A stretch of DNA of 64,000 nt from Bacteroidales bacterium (GTDB lineage: Bacteria; Bacteroidota; Bacteroidia; Bacteroidales; UBA932). The notes under the pieces were generated by a model, which worked only from the letters and a program-made list of their open reading frames with translations, ran no database searches and was not told the origin of the DNA. Within the stretch, counting starts at the first letter, position 1. Each line of letters begins with the position of its first letter. Below are positions 17,273 to 26,588 of this stretch, piece after piece. The stretch spans positions 62,001-126,000 of the forward strand of contig JAFQFD010000027.1 in assembly GCA_017415715.1 (NCBI GenBank), in the 5' to 3' direction. A program made the translations under genes and the position numbers.

Positions 17273-18862
17273 ATGAAGCAAAACAATTATACAATCATCA
17301 CCGCACTCCTGGGCATCGTCCTGGGAGTGCTTGCTACCGTACTGGTTACAAGGGTCTATGAGGTGAAGAAGAAGTTCGACGGTGACTACAACCGCTGGCG
17401 CAAGCTTAACCTCATCCTTCAGGAAGTGCAGAAGAACTATGTCGACACCATCGACATGGAAGGAATGACAGATGCCGCCGTTGTGGCTGCTTTGGCAGAA
17501 CTGGATCCGCATTCTGTATACCTTCCGCCTGTAGAGCTTACAGAGTCAGAGACCGAGCTTGCGGGCAATTTCGAGGGCATAGGCATCACTTTCAATGTGC
17601 CTAATGACACAGCCATAGTGCTCAGCGTCATCCCTGGAGGCCCTTCCGAGAAGGCGGGCCTCGTCCAGGGCGACAGGATCGTACGGGTTGATGAAAGGGT
17701 GATTGCAGGAAAGAAGACCCCTCAGGACAGCATGGTGCGCCTGATGAAGGGTCCTTCAGGCTCGAAGGTGACCATTACGGTCAACCGAGACGGCACAGTC
17801 ATACCGTTCGAGATAGTGCGTGACAAGATTCCGGTACACTGTATCGATGCGGCTTTCATGGTCAATGACACCACGGGATATATCAAGCTGTCCAAATTCA
17901 CAAGAACGACATACAAGGAGTTCTCAGAAGCGTCTGAGAAGTTGCTCGAGCAGGGCATGACGAAGCTCCTTTTCGACCTCAGGGACAACACCGGAGGATA
18001 TTTCGACCAGGCGCTTCTGCTTGCAAACGAGTTCCTTGCAAAGGGCGACGAGATAGTATATATGGAAGGCCTGCACAGAAAACGTGAGGATTTCAAGGCT
18101 GACGGTCGCGGAATGCTGAAGGATGTGCAGATTTCAGTCCTCATCGACGAGGGCTCGGCATCGTCAAGCGAGATATTCGCAGGCGCGATCCAGGATAATG
18201 ACAGGGGAGTCATCGTGGGAAGAAGATCCTTTGGCAAAGGTCTTGTCCAGGAGCCGATCAATTTCACAGACGGCTCCGGAGTGCGCCTTACCGTAGCCCG
18301 TTTCCATACACCTTCCGGCAGATGCATACAGAAGCCGTATGACAAGGACTATGCATACGACATCTATGAGAGGTATGCCAGCGGAGAGATGGTTTCAGCC
18401 GACAGCATGAAGGTTGACACCACAGCCTTGTTCTATACAGTGAAGGGTCGTCGCGTATATGGCGGAGGCGGTATCATTCCTGATGTCTTCGTTCCGATTG
18501 ATACGACAAAGGTTACGGATTTCTATATGGCCTGCAACAAGAAGGCGACCACCATGCGCTTTGCGTCATATGTCTTCGACAGACATAAGGCACAGCTTGC
18601 GAAACTATCTGACACAGCGCAGCTGGAGGCGTATTTCAAGACTCTGGGCCTTGAAAGCATGTTCCTTGACTATGCTGCAAGAGTGGACGGCATAAAGCCG
18701 GCAAAAGGGGAGTGGGAACTCTCCAAGGAATATATGATGCCTCAGATAAATGGTCTTGTCGGCAGATATTCTAAGGTGGGCGAAGAAGCTTTCTACCGCT
18801 TCTACATGCCTATAGATGACGCCATAAAGGCGGCGTTGAACAATCCCGGCGTAGTTGAGTGA
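17273..18862 (+). CDS. S41 family C-terminal processing protease
   Basis: This 529-aa protein has an N-terminal membrane anchor (8-27), a PDZ domain (about 100-185, with PGGPSEKAGLVQGDRI), and a protease domain with the Ser-Lys dyad Ser297 (GSASSSE) and Lys322 (SFGKG). It is a tail-specific periplasmic endopeptidase that binds hydrophobic C-termini through PDZ. The last ~130 residues are a C-terminal extension typical of Bacteroidota copies. Its TGA overlaps the next ATG (TGATG). Confidence 0.95.
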   Translation: MKQNNYTIITALLGIVLGVLATVLVTRVYEVKKKFDGDYNRWRKLNLILQEVQKNYVDTIDMEGMTDAAVVAALAELDPHSVYLPPVELTESETELAGNFEGIGITFNVPNDTAIVLSVIPGGPSEKAGLVQGDRIVRVDERVIAGKKTPQDSMVRLMKGPSGSKVTITVNRDGTVIPFEIVRDKIPVHCIDAAFMVNDTTGYIKLSKFTRTTYKEFSEASEKLLEQGMTKLLFDLRDNTGGYFDQALLLANEFLAKGDEIVYMEGLHRKREDFKADGRGMLKDVQISVLIDEGSASSSEIFAGAIQDNDRGVIVGRRSFGKGLVQEPINFTDGSGVRLTVARFHTPSGRCIQKPYDKDYAYDIYERYASGEMVSADSMKVDTTALFYTVKGRRVYGGGGIIPDVFVPIDTTKVTDFYMACNKKATTMRFASYVFDRHKAQLAKLSDTAQLEAYFKTLGLESMFLDYAARVDGIKPAKGEWELSKEYMMPQINGLVGRYSKVGEEAFYRFYMPIDDAIKAALNNPGVVE

Positions 18863-21861
18863 TGTCTGTAAAGGGCTTGAAATACATGATTATGGCTGCT
18901 GCAGTGATCTGCGCGGCCGTTTCGTGTGTTGATGATCCCAGGACAGAAGGTAATGAGGTCAGCGCGACTTTCACGGCCTTGTCGGAAACTTTCTCTTTCA
19001 AGTCTGGGGACAAGGTGGCCGTCAGAAATGCTCCCAAGCCTTTCAAGGCATCAGTGAAGTCTGGTAAATGTTCGCTGAAGGGCAATGTGATCCAATCTGA
19101 AGAATATTATGCAGTATATCCATATGATTGTCTGAAATATTTCAGCCCTGATCTTCCAGTCAGTGCCATAGTGACAGTGCCTACCGTTCAGACTGCTGTC
19201 AAGGACGCAATACCGGACAACCTGAGAATATCTACCGCCAGTGCGTCCGATGACGACCGCATATTTGAGTTCAGCGAACTGCCTTCATACCTCAAGTTTA
19301 CAATAGGACCGGAATCCGGCCGTATCAAGACGATTTCGATAATATCCGAATATGAGAGGCTTTCAGGAGACTGCGCTGTCGATTTCCGTAAAGGCACAGA
19401 AGTCTTTCCAATGCCGAACTCTGCCTCTAATGTAGTCTTGAATGCACCGGGTGGAGTTCTTGAACAAGGGGATTATTATGTCGCTGCTCTTCCGGGGAAT
19501 TTCGGGGATCTTTGTGTAGTGTATGAGGATGAAAAAGGCAGGATAGCCATGCGGAATGTATACAGGTCCGGGAGACTCAGCGGAGAGATTGTTGAAATGG
19601 CTCCTGTGAAGGACCTGGTCTTTGAGGACAGGGATCATATCGTGTCCTCTACTATATATACATGTTCTGCATACGCCAACGATGTTTATTTTAACCTCAT
19701 AACCCCGGGACCGGTTGAGGCGAGGGTGATTGATGGAGAAGACTGGCTGACTGTTCTGGAGACCAAGGCAATGGATGCCCATTCCGTCAGAGTTGCTATA
19801 TCAGAGAATACGGGAGCCTTGCGATATGGAAGGATTGAGGTGACGGTGCAGGGACGAGATACCAGAATCATCTATACGATAGTGCAGCTTGGTACTGATA
19901 AGCAGCAGTTTGAAGTTTTGAGGGATGACCTTTCTCTTTTGTATGAGACTACGGAGGGTGACGGATGGAAAAATGCTGACAACTGGTGTTCTGATGCACC
20001 TTTGGGTGAATGGTATGGATTGCATATTTCTGACAATGGAGGAGGTGGTATGAGGCTGAATCTTCTCATGGGCGGTAACGGTCTTTCCGGCAACCTGCCT
20101 GAACGTTTTGATGATATTCCGCTGATATTCCAGCTCAACCTCAGTTATAATGGCATTTCCGGCAATATCCCGTCATATGCATACGAACTGACTTATAATA
20201 ACCTCAGCAATAACGGATTCACCTCAATTTCTGACGTCACTGATCCGGAAGATAAACCGCTTCGCGAGCTGAGAGTCAACGGCAACCATATAGGAGGATC
20301 GCTGCCAGAAAACCTGCCATATCTGCCACATCTGGATATTCTTTATCTGAATGACAATGAGTTTGAAGGCAATGTTCCGGAGTCATATTCTCTGCTGTTG
20401 GAGAGGGATGTTGCTTTGAATCTGAACGGTAACAGGTTGTCAGGAGACCTGCCTGATAAGATCCGCGAAAGCGATGCTTTCCGCAAAAGCGCATGGACTG
20501 ACATTCTTTTCCAGGAAGGGGAAGGATTTACATTTGACAATCTTGAGATATATTCATATACCGGCCGTGCCTTGGATGTCAACCAGAACGAGATCGATCT
20601 ATCTGAATATTATAAGTCGCATGAATATGTCATGTATGTGGATTTCAAGTCCGATGAAGAACTTGTGCCGATAGTCGACAGATGGTACAGGAACTATCAT
20701 GATGACGGATTAGGTGTCATAGCAACCAGCTCGAAACTGAATCTCTCAGTCTTGACGGAGAAATATAAGTTGGAATGTCTGATTGCCCGCTTCGTTACAT
20801 TCATGGATTCTCACTCATCGCCGGTTATCCTTCTTGCGGATCCGTCCGGCCGTATCCTTCTTGACCCGTCAAAATGCGGTGTGGATGAAATCTCACGCTT
20901 CCTTGAGGACAAGTACGGTCCGATGGAGCCCGAGCAGGAGCCGGATCCGGAACCCGGTCCTGATCCTGATCCGGATGTGGAAGACGGCCTGGTGACGGTG
21001 CTACAGTCTGCCTCGGAGGGCAACGGCATAGAAGTGGTCTTGATGGGCGACGGTTATACAGCGAGGGAAATTTACGACGGCAAGTATGCCTCTGCAATGA
21101 ATGAGGCTGTGGAATATTTCTTTGATATCGAGCCATACAGCTCATACAGACATCTCTTCAATGTATATATGGTAAACGTCATATCAAAGAACGGCAATGC
21201 GTTGGGAACTGCGTATGGTGAAGGAAATTCCATCACCGGAGATGATGCCCTGTGTTTCGACTATGCCGGCCATGCGCTTGATGCGCAGCGACTGAAGAAT
21301 GCACTCGTGATCGTTGTTCTGGATTCTGACAAGTTCGGCGGGTCGACTTATATGTACCCTCCGCAGGATGGCGACTGGGGCAATGGCCGCGCTGTGGCAT
21401 ATATACCTAAGATGCCGATGAAGATCGATTTCCGCGGTCTTGTGCAGCACGAAGCCGGCGGACACGGCTTCGCCAAGCTGGCTGACGAATATGTCAGCAC
21501 TTCGGATGTGACCATCACTCTGGATGAGATCGCAAACATCTGTGCCTATGCGGAATATGGATGGTGGAAGAATGTGGACTTCACCTCTGATCCGGAGAAG
21601 GTGAAATGGGCACATATACTCTCGGACGAGAGATATGCTGACGAGCCGGAAGGTGTATATGAGGGTGCGAGGAACTGCTCTCGTGGTATCTGGCGTCCGA
21701 CTTATGACAGCATAATGATGGACAACAAAGGCTCATTCAATGCACCTTCACGCGAGGCCATATGGTACAGGATCCATAAGCTGGCCTATGGATCCGACTG
21801 GCAATACGACTTTGAGAATTTCGTTAAATACGATTCCGTAAACAGGCTTCCTGAATATTAG
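18862..21861 (+). CDS. Multidomain surface lipoprotein with LRRs and M64 (IgA) peptidase domain
   Basis: This 999-aa protein begins with a lipoprotein signal (Cys22 in AAVSC). The N-terminal ~260 residues resemble fimbrillin/Mfa-like domains. A BACON-like beta domain follows (about 268-350), then leucine-rich repeats of the GNxLSGNLPxxx type (about 390-530). A Pro/Asp/Glu-rich linker (about 690-712) leads to an M64 zinc metallopeptidase domain (about 715-990). The zinc motif HEAGGH is at 863-868, followed by LADEY. M64 includes IgA-cleaving peptidases; the substrate here is unknown. It is probably exported to the cell surface. The start overlaps the S41 stop by 1 bp, and the end overlaps the convergent glpF end by 4 bp. 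Confidence 0.88.
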   Translation: MSVKGLKYMIMAAAVICAAVSCVDDPRTEGNEVSATFTALSETFSFKSGDKVAVRNAPKPFKASVKSGKCSLKGNVIQSEEYYAVYPYDCLKYFSPDLPVSAIVTVPTVQTAVKDAIPDNLRISTASASDDDRIFEFSELPSYLKFTIGPESGRIKTISIISEYERLSGDCAVDFRKGTEVFPMPNSASNVVLNAPGGVLEQGDYYVAALPGNFGDLCVVYEDEKGRIAMRNVYRSGRLSGEIVEMAPVKDLVFEDRDHIVSSTIYTCSAYANDVYFNLITPGPVEARVIDGEDWLTVLETKAMDAHSVRVAISENTGALRYGRIEVTVQGRDTRIIYTIVQLGTDKQQFEVLRDDLSLLYETTEGDGWKNADNWCSDAPLGEWYGLHISDNGGGGMRLNLLMGGNGLSGNLPERFDDIPLIFQLNLSYNGISGNIPSYAYELTYNNLSNNGFTSISDVTDPEDKPLRELRVNGNHIGGSLPENLPYLPHLDILYLNDNEFEGNVPESYSLLLERDVALNLNGNRLSGDLPDKIRESDAFRKSAWTDILFQEGEGFTFDNLEIYSYTGRALDVNQNEIDLSEYYKSHEYVMYVDFKSDEELVPIVDRWYRNYHDDGLGVIATSSKLNLSVLTEKYKLECLIARFVTFMDSHSSPVILLADPSGRILLDPSKCGVDEISRFLEDKYGPMEPEQEPDPEPGPDPDPDVEDGLVTVLQSASEGNGIEVVLMGDGYTAREIYDGKYASAMNEAVEYFFDIEPYSSYRHLFNVYMVNVISKNGNALGTAYGEGNSITGDDALCFDYAGHALDAQRLKNALVIVVLDSDKFGGSTYMYPPQDGDWGNGRAVAYIPKMPMKIDFRGLVQHEAGGHGFAKLADEYVSTSDVTITLDEIANICAYAEYGWWKNVDFTSDPEKVKWAHILSDERYADEPEGVYEGARNCSRGIWRPTYDSIMMDNKGSFNAPSREAIWYRIHKLAYGSDWQYDFENFVKYDSVNRLPEY

Positions 21862-22586
21862 TAGACAAGAAGATAGGTGAGTGCTGCGAGAAGGCCTCCG
21901 GCTATCGGACCGGCCACCGGCACCCAGCTGTAGCCCCAGCCGCTTTCGCCCTTGCCCTTGATAGGCAGGATGGCATGCGCGACGCGTGGAGCAAGGTCTC
22001 TGGCAGGATTGATCGCATATCCTGTAGTCGCTCCGAGTGACATACCTATGGACATGATGAGCATTGTCACAGGGAATGCTCCGAGCTCTCCCATACCTAC
22101 TTCTGGAAGATTCTCCTTGTTTCCAAGTGCAAGGATCACGAATACAAGCAGCCATGATGCAAGGGCCTCGCAGAAGAAGTTGCGGCCCTTGTTCATTATT
22201 GCAGGCATGGTGCAGAATACGCCGAGCTTTGTGCCTGCATCCTCGGTGGCATCGAAATGATCCTTATAAAATAAATACACCAGGACAGCTCCTGCAAGTC
22301 CTCCGAGCATCTGTGCTGCGATGTATGGGAGCACTCCGCACCAGTCGAACTGGCCGGCAAGTGCGAATCCAAGGGTCACGGCAGGGTTGAGATGAGCTCC
22401 TGAGTATGGACCTGCTATGAATACGCCGCACATTACGGCAAGACCCCAGCCGAGAGTGACAACCACCCATCCGGCCCCCTGTGCCTTGGACTTGTTCAGG
22501 CTTGTGGCGCAGCATACGCCGTCTCCAAGCAGTATGAGTACGAGAGTTCCGATGAACTCGAAGATGCATTTGGTCAGAAGTGTCAT
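21858..22586 (-). CDS. glpF: Glycerol uptake facilitator (aquaglyceroporin)
   Basis: This 242-aa MIP-family channel has six predicted membrane segments and both half-helix motifs: NPA in SGAHLNPAVTL and NPAR in GYAINPARDLAPR. The Asp after the second NPAR is the usual mark of glycerol-conducting GlpF-type channels. It is encoded 7 bp downstream of glpK, so uptake and phosphorylation of glycerol are co-expressed. Confidence 0.94.
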   Translation of the reverse strand: MTLLTKCIFEFIGTLVLILLGDGVCCATSLNKSKAQGAGWVVVTLGWGLAVMCGVFIAGPYSGAHLNPAVTLGFALAGQFDWCGVLPYIAAQMLGGLAGAVLVYLFYKDHFDATEDAGTKLGVFCTMPAIMNKGRNFFCEALASWLLVFVILALGNKENLPEVGMGELGAFPVTMLIMSIGMSLGATTGYAINPARDLAPRVAHAILPIKGKGESGWGYSWVPVAGPIAGGLLAALTYLLVY

Positions 22587-22593
22587 AGTGCTG

Positions 22594-24081
22594 TTATTTA
22601 TCGGTAAGTGTTCTCTTTATGGCATCCGCCCATCCTTCCTTGAGGGCGCTTACGGTCTCCTCGTCAGCCTGCGGAGTGAATTCCTTCTCCACACCCCACT
22701 GGCTCTTTATGTGGTCGATGCTGTCCCAGTATCCGACAGCGAGTCCTGCCAGATATGCCGCTCCCAGGGCTGTGGTCTCGGTCACCTTCGGTCTGATGAC
22801 CGATGTGCCGAGGACATCTGCCTGGAACTGCATCAGGAGGTTGTTTCTCGATGCTCCGCCGTCTACCTTGAGCTCCTTGAGAGCACATCCTGCATCCTTC
22901 TCCATGGCCTTCACGATATCCATGGTCTGGAACGCTATGCCTTCCAGCGCTGCGCGCGCTATGTGACCTGCGGTTGTGCCGCGGCTGATGCCGTAGAGCG
23001 AGCCCTTGGCATACTGGTCCCAGTATGGGGCGCCCAGACCTGTGAGCGCAGGCACAAAGTATACTCCTCCATTGTCCGGAACGCTCTTGGCGAGCTTCTC
23101 GATGTCTGAAGACGACCTGATGATTCCGAGACCGTCACGCAGCCACTGCACTACGGAGCCGGCGACGAAGATGCTGCCCTCGAGCGCGTAGTTTACAGTG
23201 TCGCCGATCTTCCATGCGACAGTGGTGAGGAGATTGTTTGATGACATGATAGGCTTCTCTCCACTGTTCATCAGCAGGAAGCAGCCTGTGCCGTATGTGT
23301 TCTTTACCGAGCCTGGCTCTGTGCACATCTGGCCGAACAGGGCGGCCTGCTGGTCGCCTGCCATGCCGGCGATCGGCACCTCGTATGCAAAGAGCGTTGC
23401 CTTGGTGTATCCGTATATTTCGCTTGATGACTTCACCTGAGGCATCATTGACTCAGGGATGTTGAAGAGTTCGAGCAGATCCTTGTCCCACTGGAGAGTG
23501 TGGATGTTGAAGAGCATGGTCCTTGATGCATTGGAGACGTCAGTCACGTGCACCTGACCTCTTGTCAGCATCCATACGAGCCATGTGTCCACGGTTCCGA
23601 AACGCAGTCTGCCTTCCTCTGCCTTCTGACGTGCTCCTTCGACATTGTCGAGGATCCAACGCACCTTGGTGGCGCTGAAATATGCATCGATGATGAGTCC
23701 GGTCTTGTTGCGGATGAAGTCTGTCCTGCCCTCCTTCTTGAGCCTGTCGCAATAGCGGGAGGTCCTTCTGTCCTGCCATACAATGGCGTTATATACGGGC
23801 TCTCCTGTCTCGGCATCCCATACGATGGTAGTCTCGCGCTGGTTGGTGATGCCTATGCCGGCGATGTTCTGACCGTTGATGCCTATCGAGGTTATGGCTT
23901 CCGCTATCACAGAGGCCTGGGATGACCAGATCTCCATAGGATTGTGCTCCACCCAGCCCGGTTTCGGGAATATCTGCGTGAACTCCTTCTGGGAGACGGC
24001 CTTCGGCTTTCCCTGCTGGTCGAAGACGATGGCCCTCGAACTGCTTGTACCCTGGTCAAGGGCAAGGATATATTTTTTCAT
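22594..24081 (-). CDS. glpK: Glycerol kinase
   Basis: This 495-aa FGGY-family kinase converts glycerol and ATP to sn-glycerol 3-phosphate. Motifs visible are [14 protein letters not shown] at the N-terminus, [10 protein letters not shown] (substrate Arg-Glu), and [15 protein letters not shown] with the C-terminal ATP site. The length is normal. It precedes glpF and follows miaB by 9 bp on the minus strand. No glycerol 3-phosphate dehydrogenase gene is in the window. Confidence 0.96.
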   Translation of the reverse strand: MKKYILALDQGTSSSRAIVFDQQGKPKAVSQKEFTQIFPKPGWVEHNPMEIWSSQASVIAEAITSIGINGQNIAGIGITNQRETTIVWDAETGEPVYNAIVWQDRRTSRYCDRLKKEGRTDFIRNKTGLIIDAYFSATKVRWILDNVEGARQKAEEGRLRFGTVDTWLVWMLTRGQVHVTDVSNASRTMLFNIHTLQWDKDLLELFNIPESMMPQVKSSSEIYGYTKATLFAYEVPIAGMAGDQQAALFGQMCTEPGSVKNTYGTGCFLLMNSGEKPIMSSNNLLTTVAWKIGDTVNYALEGSIFVAGSVVQWLRDGLGIIRSSSDIEKLAKSVPDNGGVYFVPALTGLGAPYWDQYAKGSLYGISRGTTAGHIARAALEGIAFQTMDIVKAMEKDAGCALKELKVDGGASRNNLLMQFQADVLGTSVIRPKVTETTALGAAYLAGLAVGYWDSIDHIKSQWGVEKEFTPQADEETVSALKEGWADAIKRTLTDK

Positions 24082-24090
24082 AAGCTGTAG

Positions 24091-25419
24091 TTAGTCGAGT
24101 CTTTTGCACAGGAGGGTGGCAGAGGTTACGGAAACGACCTGCACCTCGCAGTAGTCTCCTGCCTTTTCGCCGCGTGACGGGAACACGCACATCTTGTTGC
24201 TGCTGGCCCTGCCGCATAGTTCGTCCGGATTTTTCTTCGAAGGTCCCTCGACAAGGACCTTGAGCACCTTTCCGATCTCCTTCTCGTTGCTCTTGAGGCT
24301 CATCCTGCCCTGGAGGGCGATGATCTCATTGAGTCTCGAAGTCTTGATGTCATAAGGGATGTCGTCCGGATATTTCTTTGATGCAAGAGTGCCCGGACGC
24401 TCGGAATATGCGAACATGAACGCCGAGTCGAACACTACCTGCTCCATAAGCGTGAGCGTGTCCTGATGGTCCTGCTCGGTCTCGCCGCTGAATCCTGCGA
24501 TCACGTCTGTTGTCAGACCGCAGTCAGGAATCACGCTGCGGATCTTCGCAACCCTCTCCAGATACCACTCGCGGTTGTATTTGCGGCGCATCTTCTCCAG
24601 CATGATGCTGCTGCCGGACTGTACAGGCAGGTGGATGTGCTTGCAGATGTTCTCATACATCGCCATCGTGTAGATGACCTCGTCGCTGATGTCCTTCGGA
24701 TGCGATGTCGAGAAGCGGACACGGAGCTCAGGGCTTATCTTGGCCACCATCTCGAGCAGCTGGGCGAAATTGACATTGTGGTCTGCGCCCCTGCCGTCCT
24801 TCCATAGATATGAATCCACATTCTGTCCGAGGAGCGTAACCTCCTTGTATCCTCTTGAGTATAAGTCTTTTGCCTCATTGAGAATGGTGTATGGGTCGCG
24901 GCTTCTCTCCGCTCCGCGGGTATATGGCACAACGCAGTATGAACATACGTTGTTGCATCCTCTCATTATAGATATGAATGCCGAGACTCCGTTCTTGTCC
25001 ATCCTGACAGGGGATATCTCCGCATATGTCTCCTCGTGAGACAGGAGCACGTTGATCTGCGGCTTGCCCGGCGCCACGGCCTCAAGCAGCGACGGCAGGC
25101 TTCTGTATGCGTCCGGACCTGCGACCAGGTCCACCGCCTTCAGAAGCTCGTCCTTGAGCCTCTCGGCCATGCAGCCGAGAATGCCTATGATGACGCCCTC
25201 GCGTTTTCTCTTCTGCAGCTTGAACTGGTCTATCCTTCCCCAGATCCTCTGCTCCGCATTGTCTCTGATCGAGCATGTGTTGGCGAATATGACATCCGCC
25301 TCTTCTATGTTTTCAGTCAGGACGTATCCCGCATCCTGCAGGATTGACAGCACGACTTCGCTGTCGTTCACGTTCATCTGACATCCGTAGGTCTCAATGT
25401 ATACTTTCTTTTCCATCAT
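24091..25419 (-). CDS. miaB: tRNA-2-methylthio-N6-dimethylallyladenosine synthase
   Basis: This 442-aa radical-SAM methylthiotransferase acts on i6A37 of tRNAs reading UNN codons. The auxiliary cluster cysteines are Cys13 (YGCQMN), Cys49 (NTCS) and Cys83 (GCMAE). The radical-SAM triad CxxxCxxC is Cys155, 159 and 162, and a C-terminal TRAM domain follows. The start is MM; either Met (25419 or 25416) could be used. A -7 box ends four bases upstream of 25419, so the mRNA is nearly leaderless. Confidence 0.95.
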   Translation of the reverse strand: MMEKKVYIETYGCQMNVNDSEVVLSILQDAGYVLTENIEEADVIFANTCSIRDNAEQRIWGRIDQFKLQKRKREGVIIGILGCMAERLKDELLKAVDLVAGPDAYRSLPSLLEAVAPGKPQINVLLSHEETYAEISPVRMDKNGVSAFISIMRGCNNVCSYCVVPYTRGAERSRDPYTILNEAKDLYSRGYKEVTLLGQNVDSYLWKDGRGADHNVNFAQLLEMVAKISPELRVRFSTSHPKDISDEVIYTMAMYENICKHIHLPVQSGSSIMLEKMRRKYNREWYLERVAKIRSVIPDCGLTTDVIAGFSGETEQDHQDTLTLMEQVVFDSAFMFAYSERPGTLASKKYPDDIPYDIKTSRLNEIIALQGRMSLKSNEKEIGKVLKVLVEGPSKKNPDELCGRASSNKMCVFPSRGEKAGDYCEVQVVSVTSATLLCKRLD

Positions 25420-25423
25420 AGTA

Positions 25424-25431
25424 CAAAGATA
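25424..25431 (-). promoter_or_regulatory. -7 promoter element for miaB
   Basis: The minus strand reads TATCTTTG four bases before the miaB start codon. The start site of transcription must lie at or next to the ATG. It is divergent from the promoter at 25453. Confidence 0.6.
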
Positions 25432-25452
25432 GGATTTTTACGTGAATATCGT

Positions 25453-25460
25453 TATCTTTG
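25453..25460 (+). promoter_or_regulatory. -7 promoter element for the LEA14-like lipoprotein unit
   Basis: TATCTTTG stands 23 bp before the GTG start at 25484. Confidence 0.6.
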
Positions 25461-25483
25461 CCTGAATGTAATTTGGAATTATC

Positions 25484-25957
25484 GTGAAGAACCTGTTGAA
25501 AAGAGTAATCCTCATTGCGGTCTCCGCCATGGCTTTATGCCTTACGGGCTGCAAAGACATCCAGAATATCAAGAACATAAAGGTGACCTCGGTCGCTGTG
25601 GAAACCATCAGTCCGAACGGTCTCCGCGGCATGACTGTCGGGCTTGCCGTAGGCGTCGACAACCCGTCTTTCCATGTTGATCTTTCAGAAATAAACGGCG
25701 CCTTGAAACTTTCTGGCAAGGTTCTTGGTAGGGTGACGATGGATCCTTTCACTCTTCATGGAAAATCGGCGGAAATATACCATTTGAGAGCCGTCGTCAC
25801 CATAGAGCAGGGAGTCACTTTGAGCGAGCTTGCGGCTCTTCTTGACATGGAGACCTTGAACCAATGCATGGTGGACGTGTCGGCCAGGGCGACTTTGAAG
25901 AATGGCCTCTCTAAAGTATTGAATTTTAATGACATACCAGTAAAGGATCTTTTATAG
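25484..25957 (+). CDS. LEA14-like lipoprotein
   Basis: This 157-aa protein has a lipoprotein signal peptide with Cys at about residue 22 (LCLTGCKD). A compact beta domain follows, with the pattern GLAVGVDNPSFHVDLSEINGALKLSGK typical of LEA_2/WHy-type folds. These domains are found as outer-membrane or periplasmic lipoproteins in Bacteroidota; function is not established. The start is GTG; no ATG upstream gives a signal peptide. The next gene follows after 7 bp. Confidence 0.75.
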   Translation: MKNLLKRVILIAVSAMALCLTGCKDIQNIKNIKVTSVAVETISPNGLRGMTVGLAVGVDNPSFHVDLSEINGALKLSGKVLGRVTMDPFTLHGKSAEIYHLRAVVTIEQGVTLSELAALLDMETLNQCMVDVSARATLKNGLSKVLNFNDIPVKDLL

Positions 25958-25964
25958 CAGACTT

Positions 25965-26567
25965 ATGAAAAGAATTAACCCATTTCACCTTATCATAGCG
26001 GTTTTCGCGTTTGCAGCCTCTTCGGTTGCCTCTTCTGCGCAGGAACTTCTCCCGCCGGAAGGATATCAATATGTGGACTCCATAGTATACAGGCCGACTG
26101 CTGCAGTGGATACCACCCTTGTGGGCAAGGATGTCTTCCGCGACATGCCGTCAAGATTCGGCGGAGATGACGCGACTGTCGTGGTGGAGCAGTCAGAACT
26201 GGTGGAGAGGTCTATGCGCAAGCATATCGAGGCGAACAGCGCGAGGACCATCCCGGGATATCGTGTCCGCATCTTCTTCGACAACAGGCAGACGGCAAGG
26301 CACGAGTCTGAGGCTGCGCTCAAGAAGTTTACTTCGATATATCACGACGTGGCGGCATACAGGACATATACAAACCCTTACTTCAAGGTGACTGTCGGCG
26401 ACTGCCGCACCAAGTCTGAGGCCATGGAACTTCTTTCAAGGATAAAGAGGAACTTTCCGAGTGCATTTGTTGTAAAGGAAAACATACAGTTCCCTGTCGT
26501 AGACAAGGACAATGCGTATATCGTAGACACCGTGAAGGTGCTCAGACCTGTGACACAGGGTTTATAA
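25965..26567 (+). CDS. Secreted SPOR-domain protein
   Basis: This 200-aa protein has a signal peptide (ending near SSAQ) and a C-terminal SPOR-like domain at about 98-180: GYRVRIFFDNRQTARHESE...YFKVTVGDCRTKSEAMELLSRIKR. SPOR domains bind denuded peptidoglycan glycan strands, often at division sites. It lies between the LEA14-like lipoprotein and rpoN (21 bp later). Confidence 0.82.
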   Translation: MKRINPFHLIIAVFAFAASSVASSAQELLPPEGYQYVDSIVYRPTAAVDTTLVGKDVFRDMPSRFGGDDATVVVEQSELVERSMRKHIEANSARTIPGYRVRIFFDNRQTARHESEAALKKFTSIYHDVAAYRTYTNPYFKVTVGDCRTKSEAMELLSRIKRNFPSAFVVKENIQFPVVDKDNAYIVDTVKVLRPVTQGL

Positions 26568-26588
26568 AAGCAGTTAAAGTAGTGTGAA

